DNA from: Phaeobacter sp. G2
GTDB lineage: Bacteria > Pseudomonadota > Alphaproteobacteria > Rhodobacterales > Rhodobacteraceae
Assembly (NCBI GenBank): GCA_025163595.1
Contig: CP104100.1
Location: 3,968,001 to 4,032,000 of the forward strand
Direction: 5' to 3'
DNA length: 64,000 bases
A program made the translations under genes and the position numbers. Shown here one piece after another: positions 57,890-64,000 of the stretch. Position 1 is the first letter of the stretch, and each line of letters opens with the position of its first letter. A model generated the notes under the pieces. The model was given only the letters and a program-made list of their open reading frames with translations, had not been told where the DNA came from and did no database searches.

Positions 57890-58780
57890 CTATTCCGTGT
57901 CGTCCCTTTCACAGATCGCCCGCAGCTCTGCGGACATGATCTGATCGGCCTGGGACAATGGCCTGTCCTTTAGCGTCAACAAAGATAGGGGCAATTTGGG
58001 ACTGTTGGCCAAGGGACGCACCACCACACCCTGAAATTGATGCCAAGGCAGCAGGGCATCCACCAAGGCGACACCCAACCCGGCCTGAACAAATCCAACC
58101 GCTGTAATTGAGGAATCAATTTCCAAATCGGGTTGAAACCCCAGCCCCTGCGCCTGCGCCGCCTGTTGCAATTCATCTCTGGGACGGGTCTGCGCCCGGT
58201 ATGAAATAACGGTGCGATCCGCCAACATATCAAAACTGATTTCCGAGGCGCTGACCAGATCAGACTGTGCCGACATCAAGCAGCAGAAGGATGTCCTATC
58301 AATGACGTCTGCGCATATGTCTGGCGGCATTTGATCATCTAACGCCAGCGCCAATGTGGCGTCCCCTGCCCGCAACATGGATATCAAGGTGTTGATCGGG
58401 GCCACATGCGCGCGCAATTGAATGTTCGGGTGTTTTTGCCGCAGCATGGCCAATGCATTGGGTAAAACCGACATTGACGGCGGTGCCGACGCGGCAATAC
58501 GGACAAGCCCCGACCGCCCCTTTCGCAGATCTGTCGATTTGCGGCGCAGACCTTCGAGCCCGGCAAAAAGGCGTTCGGCATCGGGATAAAGCTCTAGCGC
58601 CTCGGGGGTGGGATGCAGGCGCCCCTTTTCGCGACTAAACAGCAAAAACCCAAGCTCGTCTTCGGTGTGACGCAAGACCTGGCTGAGGGCCGGTTGCGAA
58701 ATATTCAGCATACGGGCAGCACCTGTCACGGTGCCGATCCGCATGACGGCTGTAAACACTTCCAATTGGCGCGCGCGCAT
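57890..58780 (-). CDS. LysR family transcriptional regulator
   Basis: A 296-residue LysR protein. The helix-turn-helix is GTVTGAARMLNISQPALSQV (about residues 16-35), the co-inducer domain begins near GLVRIAASAPPSMSVLPNAL. The ATG at 58780 (MRARQLEVFTAV) matches the family start. The gene lies directly upstream of hyuA on the same strand with 97 bp between, and is divergent from the DAO-family gene at 58876, so it can control both. Confidence 0.9.
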   Translation of the reverse strand: MRARQLEVFTAVMRIGTVTGAARMLNISQPALSQVLRHTEDELGFLLFSREKGRLHPTPEALELYPDAERLFAGLEGLRRKSTDLRKGRSGLVRIAASAPPSMSVLPNALAMLRQKHPNIQLRAHVAPINTLISMLRAGDATLALALDDQMPPDICADVIDRTSFCCLMSAQSDLVSASEISFDMLADRTVISYRAQTRPRDELQQAAQAQGLGFQPDLEIDSSITAVGFVQAGLGVALVDALLPWHQFQGVVVRPLANSPKLPLSLLTLKDRPLSQADQIMSAELRAICERDDTE

Positions 58781-58875
58781 GACAACTCCATAGGCTATCC
58801 TTATAGGTGTCACAGAAAGCCGTCTTTGACGCAAGCGGTCGTTGCCTCTTTGATGGATGCAGGGGGTATTGTGCT

Positions 58876-59979
58876 GTGCATGTGATGATCTTAGGCGGCG
58901 GTCTTATGGGAACCGCCACGGCGTATTTTCTAACCCAACGCGGAGTCCGCGTGACGCTGATTGAGCGCGGCCATATTGGTGCCGGTGCAACCGTGGCCTC
59001 CTTTGGGAATATCAGACGGTCGGGGCGGTATCTGCCGCAGATGCCCCTGGCCAATCGCTCACTGGGGCTGTGGTCAAAACTGGAAACCTGGCTGGGTATG
59101 GATGTCGAATTCCGGGCAACCGGGCATTTGCGGCTTATCTTTGACCACGATGGCCTGGCCCTGATGCAGCAATTTCGCAAAGACGCGCTGGATTGGGGGT
59201 TGGAACTGGAGGTTCTGGAGCCAAAGGACATTCGCAAGCGGTTTCCGGGGCTGGGCCCCGATGCAATTGCGGCGTCTTTTTCGCCGGATGATGGCTCTGC
59301 CAACCCGCGCCTCATCAGCCCCGCCTTTGCAGGTGCTGCGGCGCGCGGCGGCGCCACCATTCACGAGCAGGCCCATGTTTCTGAAATCAGCAAAACGGCC
59401 AGCGGCTTTGAAGTGGTGACCTCAGCTGGTACATTTTCTGCCGACCTGCTTGTGAATTGCGCCGGCGCCTGGGGGCCTGACATCGCGCGCCGCTTTGGCG
59501 AAGAGGTTCCTATCACTTTGGCAGGGCCACAAATGGGGGTCACAGAGCCCCTGCCCCATCGCATTTTACCTGTGGTCGGGGTTTGGTCAAAACAACACGG
59601 GGCCTATTTGCGCCAAGTCGAGCGCGGCAATGTGGTCTTTGGCGGCGCGGTTGCGCGCACCCAGGTTGGGGCAGACGGATTTGCCAAGATTGATCCACAC
59701 AACCTGTCAAAGCAGTTGCAAGAGGTTGTGAAACTGGTGCCCGCCCTGCGCCAGGCGACCATTATTCGGCAGTGGTCTGGTGTCGAGGGCTATGTCGAAG
59801 ACATGCTGCCCGTGATGGGGCCTTCCGGCACCACCCAAGGTCTTTTTCATGCCTTTGGCTTTTGTGGACATGGCTTCCAGCTGGGGCCGGGCGTGGGTGA
59901 TGCCATGGCGGAACTTATCACAACGGGGAGCTGCACCACGCCGCTGGCGCCTTTTGACATCGCGCGGTTCAGCGCATGA
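58876..59979 (+). CDS. DAO-family FAD-dependent oxidoreductase (HcnC-like)
   Basis: A 367-residue flavoenzyme of the D-amino-acid oxidase/glycine oxidase fold. MILGGGLMGTATAYFLTQRG is the FAD motif and FHAFGFCGHGFQLGPGVGDA the C-terminal FAD contact. The GTG at 58876 is proposed as start because AGGGGG (58861-58866) lies nine bases before it; the ATG at 58885 is also possible. It resembles the catalytic beta subunit of HcnABC-type dehydrogenases, whose other subunits are encoded at 52061-53745. It probably oxidises the amino acid released by HyuAB. It ends two bases from the convergent second DAO gene. Confidence 0.85.
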   Translation: MHVMILGGGLMGTATAYFLTQRGVRVTLIERGHIGAGATVASFGNIRRSGRYLPQMPLANRSLGLWSKLETWLGMDVEFRATGHLRLIFDHDGLALMQQFRKDALDWGLELEVLEPKDIRKRFPGLGPDAIAASFSPDDGSANPRLISPAFAGAAARGGATIHEQAHVSEISKTASGFEVVTSAGTFSADLLVNCAGAWGPDIARRFGEEVPITLAGPQMGVTEPLPHRILPVVGVWSKQHGAYLRQVERGNVVFGGAVARTQVGADGFAKIDPHNLSKQLQEVVKLVPALRQATIIRQWSGVEGYVEDMLPVMGPSGTTQGLFHAFGFCGHGFQLGPGVGDAMAELITTGSCTTPLAPFDIARFSA

Positions 59980-59981
59980 GG

Positions 59982-61307
59982 TCAGAACTCAGAAACTTTG
60001 CCCCATTGGCTCTTTGCAAAACGGGACAGTTTGTATTGTCCCGTTTCAGTAACCGGTGTCCGCCCCAACACCATATCCGCCATCAGGTGGCCGACACCGG
60101 GGCCAATACCAAACCCATGCCCGGACAGACCCGCCGCCAGAGCCAGCCCCGGCATTCCGATATCGCTGTCAATGACCGGAACGCCGTCTGGAGTGCTGTC
60201 GATATACCCGGCCCAGGAGGCCTGCAAAGGCACATTCTGCAAAGCCGGAAACAACTGGCGCCCCTGGGCCAGGGTTTTTACAATTGTGGGCGCATCCGGG
60301 CGCGGGTCCAATATACGCATGTGCTCCATCGGCGTCGGCTGATCCAGCTTCCACTTTTTCAAACCGTCAAAATTGCACCGCCAGGCCTGCGGCCCGCCAG
60401 GGGCCAGCGAGCGCCAGCGGCGCAGAAACATCGGCAGAAAGTGTTTAGATCCGCGCAGCATACGCGGGGTGGGATCGACCTTTGCCAGGCCCGAGATGGC
60501 CAACGTATAGCCGCCATCGCCGCGCCGGGTGACAGAGACCTCTTTGGTATGCACCGCATCTGGCAGGCCCTGCGCCCCGGGTGCCACCGAAAGGATCGAG
60601 CTGCGCACCGAGGACTGCGGGAAGAAAATACCCAGCTGATGCAGGAAACTGCCGGCCCAGGCGCCGCCAGAAAGCACAACTTGTTTGGTCTGGATCACCC
60701 CTTTTTCGGTGACCACGGCGCTGACCGCTCCGCCGCTGGTTTCAAGTCCGCGCGCCGCGCAGCCCTGCAGGACAATTCCGCCGTGTTTCACGATCCCCTG
60801 CGCAATCATCGGCGCCGCCGCCGCAGGGTCGGCAATACCATCCGTCGGAGACCAGACCCCGCCCTTCCAGGCCTGCCCAGTGGCCGCCCCGTGTTCGGCA
60901 GCTTCTGTAGCGGTCAACATACGGGTATCAACGCCCTCACCACGGGCAAAATGACCCCACCGGGCCCAGCCTTCGATTTCGGCCTCATCGTTGGAAAGAT
61001 AGATCAAACCACAGCGGCGAAACCCAATTTCAGCGCCGCAATCCTGCATCATCTCTTCCCACAGAGACAGGCTCACACGCGACAAGGGCAATTCACGGGC
61101 ATCCCGGTTTTGCTGCCGGCACCAGCCCCAGTTTCGGCTGGATTGCTCAGCTCCGATACGGCCCTTTTCCAGCAGCACCACTTTTTGCCCGGCCCGCGCC
61201 AGCCAGTAGGCGGTGCTGACGCCAACAATACCTCCGCCAATAACCACTGTATCCGCGTGTTGCGGACAATCGGTTGCGGACAAAATGTGCAAGAGCGGAG
61301 CAGTCAT
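59982..61307 (-). CDS. DAO-family FAD-dependent oxidoreductase
   Basis: A 441-residue flavoenzyme with DTVVIGGGIVGVSTAYWLAR (about residues 20-39), the flavin-loop SSRNWGWCRQQNRDARELPL, and SGHGFGIGPGVGHLMADMVL near the end. The RNWGxxRQQGRD-type segment is shared with oxidases of N-methylated or gamma-amino acids, such as gamma-glutamylputrescine oxidase-like proteins. The ATG at 61307 is used. It is divergent from an Lrp gene (about 170 bp between). Together with the HcnC-like enzyme it gives this locus two amine-oxidising flavoproteins. Confidence 0.85.
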   Translation of the reverse strand: MTAPLLHILSATDCPQHADTVVIGGGIVGVSTAYWLARAGQKVVLLEKGRIGAEQSSRNWGWCRQQNRDARELPLSRVSLSLWEEMMQDCGAEIGFRRCGLIYLSNDEAEIEGWARWGHFARGEGVDTRMLTATEAAEHGAATGQAWKGGVWSPTDGIADPAAAAPMIAQGIVKHGGIVLQGCAARGLETSGGAVSAVVTEKGVIQTKQVVLSGGAWAGSFLHQLGIFFPQSSVRSSILSVAPGAQGLPDAVHTKEVSVTRRGDGGYTLAISGLAKVDPTPRMLRGSKHFLPMFLRRWRSLAPGGPQAWRCNFDGLKKWKLDQPTPMEHMRILDPRPDAPTIVKTLAQGRQLFPALQNVPLQASWAGYIDSTPDGVPVIDSDIGMPGLALAAGLSGHGFGIGPGVGHLMADMVLGRTPVTETGQYKLSRFAKSQWGKVSEF

Positions 61308-61478
61308 CAAAAAATCCCAAATCTTTTCTTAGGAAGTAACTTGAAACAAGCGATGCGAACTACCGGATTGGGTGGAAATTCAGCATATTCTGTTAAAGAG
61401 CCACCCAGCGAATGGTTACAGGACCAGCAAATAGTATGCTCTTATGAAGAACGCACAGCCATTCACGTGGAATTTTGA
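61308..61478. promoter_or_regulatory. Divergent promoter region between DAO oxidase and Lrp genes
   Basis: About 170 bp, AT-rich (for example 61316-61345 and 61380-61440). It is the natural place for Lrp binding and for both promoters. No clear operator was picked out. Confidence 0.4.
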
Positions 61479-61985
61479 ATGACCCAGACCTACAAACTCG
61501 ACCGTATCGATGTGAACATACTGGCTGCTCTGCAAGAAAATGGGCGGATTACCAATGTTGAGCTCTCGGAGATTGTCAACCTGTCGCCCTCTCCCTGCCT
61601 GATGCGGGTGAAAAAGCTTCAGAAGGCTGGCTATATCTCCGGATACACCGCTTTGATTGATGTCGCGAAACTGGGTGAGACGCTGACGGTGTTTACGGAA
61701 TTCACTCTCAAAAACCACCGCCAAATCGACTTTGCGCGCTTTCAAGAGACCCTGGAAAAAATCGACAGCTGCGTTGAATGTCACCTCGTTTCAGGCGGTT
61801 ATGACTACCTTGCCAAATTTGTAACCGCCGGCATTTCGGACTATCAAAATATTGTCGAAGCCCTGATCGACAAGGATGTTGGCATCGACAAATACTTCAG
61901 CTTTGTCGTGATGAAGACGCCCTTTGTGAAAAACCATCTTCCACTCGGGCGTCTGTTTGGGGATCGGGTTCACGACCAGAGCTAA
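61479..61985 (+). CDS. Lrp/AsnC family transcriptional regulator
   Basis: A 168-residue Lrp-type regulator. The helix-turn-helix covers NVELSEIVNLSPSPCLMRVK (about residues 27-46) and the C-terminal RAM domain holds YDYLAKFVTAGISDYQNIVE. Such proteins sense amino acids. It is divergent from the second DAO gene and overlaps the convergent ABC ATPase gene by four bases (61982-61985). Control of the flanking amino-acid oxidase by the amino acid substrate is the simplest reading. Confidence 0.92.
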   Translation: MTQTYKLDRIDVNILAALQENGRITNVELSEIVNLSPSPCLMRVKKLQKAGYISGYTALIDVAKLGETLTVFTEFTLKNHRQIDFARFQETLEKIDSCVECHLVSGGYDYLAKFVTAGISDYQNIVEALIDKDVGIDKYFSFVVMKTPFVKNHLPLGRLFGDRVHDQS

Positions 61986-63643
61986 CGGCCCTGCATGGCT
62001 TTTGCCAGCTCTGGGTTGTGTTCGAGGTTGGCCAGCCAGTCTGGATCCAGCTTGGGCACCGATGAGATCAAAAGCCGTGAATAGGGATGTTCCGCGCTTT
62101 CGTTCATCTGTGCTGCGGGCAAGGATTCGACGAGCTCCCCTTTCAGCATGACAAGAACATCATCGCAGATCGCTTCGACCGTCGAAAGATCATGGCTAAT
62201 GAACATATAGCTGAGCCCTAGGTCCCGTTGCAGGTCCTTGAGCAAATCCAGCATGGCCGCAGCTACTACCGTGTCCAAAGCCGATGTGATTTCATCGCAA
62301 AGGATCAGGTCTGGTTCCGCCGCAAGCGCCCTGGCAAAATTCACCCGCTGTTTTTGCCCGCCCGACAGCTCCCCCGGGAGCCGGTGCCGCATTGCCGCTG
62401 GCAGCTGCACCATATCCAACAGTTCAATCACACGCCGCTCACGTGCCTTGCCAGTCATACCGTGATAGAACTTCAGCGGTCGGGACAGAATTGAGTCAAT
62501 CGGCTGGGCTGGATTCAAAGCCGTATCTGCCAACTGAAACACAATTTGAAGCCGCCGCAGTTGATCTTTGGAGCGGTCTTTCAGATCTGGCGAAAGAGCC
62601 TCACCCTGCGAAAATACGTCGCCCTTGTAGCGGGGCAAAATGCCGGCAACCGCCCGAGCAAGCGTCGATTTTCCCGACCCGCTTTCCCCGATGACCCCGA
62701 GGTTTGTGCCTCTTTCCATCTGAAAGTTGATGTTATCCAGAACTTTGAACTCTGCCTCGCCCGAACGTGTCGGCCCGTAGCCCGCAGAGAGGTTGTTGAC
62801 CTCAAGAATGGGGGCTTCGGCCTTGGCCACGGCAGCTTTGACCGAGGCAAAAGGCACCGGTTTGAAGGCGGCTAACAATTCTTGGGTATAGGGGTGTTGC
62901 GGCGCATCCAAGATGTCTCGTGTCATCCCGACTTCCTGAATTTGCCCTTCTTTCAGAACAATAATGCGATCCGCAACCTGCGCCACCACTGCCAGATCAT
63001 GGCTGACATAGACACCGGCCATGCCGCTCCCCTGCATCACCGATCGAAACGCCCTGAGAACCTCAATCTGCGTGGTGACATCCAGCGCCGTCGTGGGCTC
63101 GTCAAAGATGACAAGCTGCGGATCGCCGATCAGCGCCATCGCCGCCGACAACCGTTGCAGCTGCCCACCCGAGACCTGATGGGGATAGCGTTGCCCAATG
63201 CTGTCAGGCTCAAGAAGCGCCAGCGCGCGGAACAGCTCAACCGCCTTGGCTTCAGCTTCGGGACGGGGCATCAAATTATGAATGTCGGTAATTTCGATGA
63301 CCTGATCCATGATCCGTTGCGACGGGTTAAAGGCCGCCGCAGCGGACTGCGGAATGTAGGAAACTTCTGTCCCACGCAACCGGGCGCGTTGGGGTTCTGT
63401 CAGTTTGGTAACATCCTGCGCGCCCAACTGAATAGAGCCGCCATTGATGGAACAGCCCGGGCGACAATGGCCCATCAGCGACAGGGCGATCGTTGTCTTG
63501 CCCGATCCGCTTTCGCCAATCAGTGCAACGATCTCACCCGGTTGGATGTCAAAACTGACATGGCGAATAATCTCGACCTCGCGGCCAGAATCCGTCACCG
63601 CGCCGATCACAAGATCTCGAACAGACACAAGGGGTTGGCTCAT
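61982..63643 (-). CDS. Dipeptide-type ABC transporter ATP-binding protein, fused two-domain (DppD-DppF)
   Basis: A 553-residue protein with two complete ABC domains in one chain. The first has Walker A GESGSGKTT (residues 43-51), signature VSGGQLQR and Walker B LVIFDEPTTALD; the second has [17 protein letters not shown] and LILCDEITSALD. The oligopeptide-transporter C-terminal motif EHPYSRLLISSVPKLD is at the end. It powers an importer for peptides or other amides. Its ATG overlaps the permease stop (TGATG, 63641-63645). The place next to the lactam/amino-acid oxidation genes suggests uptake of that substrate. Confidence 0.93.
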   Translation of the reverse strand: MSQPLVSVRDLVIGAVTDSGREVEIIRHVSFDIQPGEIVALIGESGSGKTTIALSLMGHCRPGCSINGGSIQLGAQDVTKLTEPQRARLRGTEVSYIPQSAAAAFNPSQRIMDQVIEITDIHNLMPRPEAEAKAVELFRALALLEPDSIGQRYPHQVSGGQLQRLSAAMALIGDPQLVIFDEPTTALDVTTQIEVLRAFRSVMQGSGMAGVYVSHDLAVVAQVADRIIVLKEGQIQEVGMTRDILDAPQHPYTQELLAAFKPVPFASVKAAVAKAEAPILEVNNLSAGYGPTRSGEAEFKVLDNINFQMERGTNLGVIGESGSGKSTLARAVAGILPRYKGDVFSQGEALSPDLKDRSKDQLRRLQIVFQLADTALNPAQPIDSILSRPLKFYHGMTGKARERRVIELLDMVQLPAAMRHRLPGELSGGQKQRVNFARALAAEPDLILCDEITSALDTVVAAAMLDLLKDLQRDLGLSYMFISHDLSTVEAICDDVLVMLKGELVESLPAAQMNESAEHPYSRLLISSVPKLDPDWLANLEHNPELAKAMQGR

Positions 63644-64000
63644 CAGTTGCTCCTGTCGCGGATTTTTTGTGGAAGGTTATCGATGAACATATTCACCGAA
63701 ATAGTCAGGGAGGCGATTGCGATACAGGGGAAGATCACCGCAGGCGCCCCAAGGCTAAGGCCCTCGATGTTTTCACGTACCAACCCGCCCCAGTCAGCAT
63801 GGGGCGGTTGCACACCAATGCCGAGGAAGGACAGTCCCGACAAAACCAAAACGATAAAGACAAAGCGCAGACCAAGGTCCGCCAGCACCGGCCCCAGGAT
63901 GTTGGGAAAGATCTCGGTGCGAATAAGATATCCCGTTTGCTCACCGCGGGCACGGGCCACGGTGACAAAATCCATCGTGTTCACATTCACCGCCAAAGCC
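63643..64000 (-). CDS. ABC transporter permease, DppC type (partial)
   Basis: The C-terminal 118 residues of a permease that continues past the right edge. The EAA loop that docks on the ATPase reads FVTVARARGEQTGYLIRTEI, then FPNILGP, and is followed by helices FVFIVLVLSGLSFLGIG and VIFPCIAIASLTISVNMFID. The cytoplasmic end is NLPQKIRDRSN. It is translationally coupled to the fused ATPase. The other permease and the binding protein should lie to the right of the window. Confidence 0.92.
   Translation of the reverse strand, partial: ALAVNVNTMDFVTVARARGEQTGYLIRTEIFPNILGPVLADLGLRFVFIVLVLSGLSFLGIGVQPPHADWGGLVRENIEGLSLGAPAVIFPCIAIASLTISVNMFIDNLPQKIRDRSN

Noticed and set aside
59976..61478. A 500-codon open frame on the plus strand
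   Set aside because: It is the antisense shadow of the DAO-family gene at 59982-61307. Its product is rich in His, Gln, Arg and Pro with no domain, while the minus-strand frame has clear FAD motifs.

Overview
The window looks like a chromosomal segment of a marine alphaproteobacterium of the Rhodobacteraceae, Roseobacter group. The evidence is a 16S-tRNA-Ile-tRNA-Ala-23S-5S-tRNA-fMet ribosomal operon, a murA/DUF2948/hisD neighbourhood, an adjacent dmdD-dmdC pair for dimethylsulfoniopropionate (DMSP) demethylation products, a TRAP transporter and many catabolic operons with LysR, TetR, AraC or Lrp regulators. The DNA is GC-rich outside the rRNA and two short AT-rich stretches. All identifications come from reading the sequence; no database search was run.

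Layout. 1-448: start of a LolD/MacB-type ABC ATPase cut by the window edge. 684-6450: a sugar-nucleotide cluster (CDP-glucose synthesis, 4,6-dehydration, epimerisation, C-methylation, reduction), probably for a branched 6-deoxyhexose of a surface polysaccharide, with a second methyltransferase divergent to it. 6593-9236: eda, a DUF2948 gene, murA and a small basic protein. 9320-9831: tRNA-Thr(GGT) followed directly by a decayed tyrosine-integrase remnant, a scar of an integrated element. 9926-11230: hisD. 11388-12208: a frameshifted IS6-family element.

12415-22254: a sugar-acid catabolism and uptake operon (AraD1/GguC-like protein, IlvD/Edd-family dehydratase, 2-hydroxyacid dehydrogenase, TRAP transporter, alpha-ketoglutaric-semialdehyde-type dehydrogenase) with a divergent LysR gene. 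22352-23401: an IS5-family element. 23943-29594: the rRNA operon on the minus strand with its promoter at 29734-29763, preceded by a strikingly A/C-rich stretch (30080-30325). 30342-34333: a molybdopterin oxidoreductase, a TetR regulator with a palindromic site and a CurA-like reductase. 34855-38723: dmdD, dmdC and an AraC regulator.

38827-46601: a catabolic region (M20 deacylase, aldehyde dehydrogenase, DUF1028, RidA, flavin monooxygenase, LysR). Two of its genes, a GMC oxidoreductase and a trimethylamine-dehydrogenase-like flavoprotein, have lost most of their middle in frame. 46830-47939: a GNAT/TetR divergent pair with twin operators. 48003-61985: a large operon combining a HyuA/HyuB ATP-dependent lactam/hydantoin hydrolase, HcnA/HcnB-type amine dehydrogenase subunits, two aldehyde dehydrogenases (one like succinate-semialdehyde dehydrogenase) and a tartrate-dehydrogenase-like enzyme, followed by two DAO-family flavoenzymes and LysR and Lrp regulators. 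The content suggests opening of a lactam-like ring, oxidation of the resulting amino acid and entry into the TCA cycle as succinate. 61982-64000: a fused two-domain peptide-type ABC ATPase and the end of its permease, a candidate importer for that substrate.
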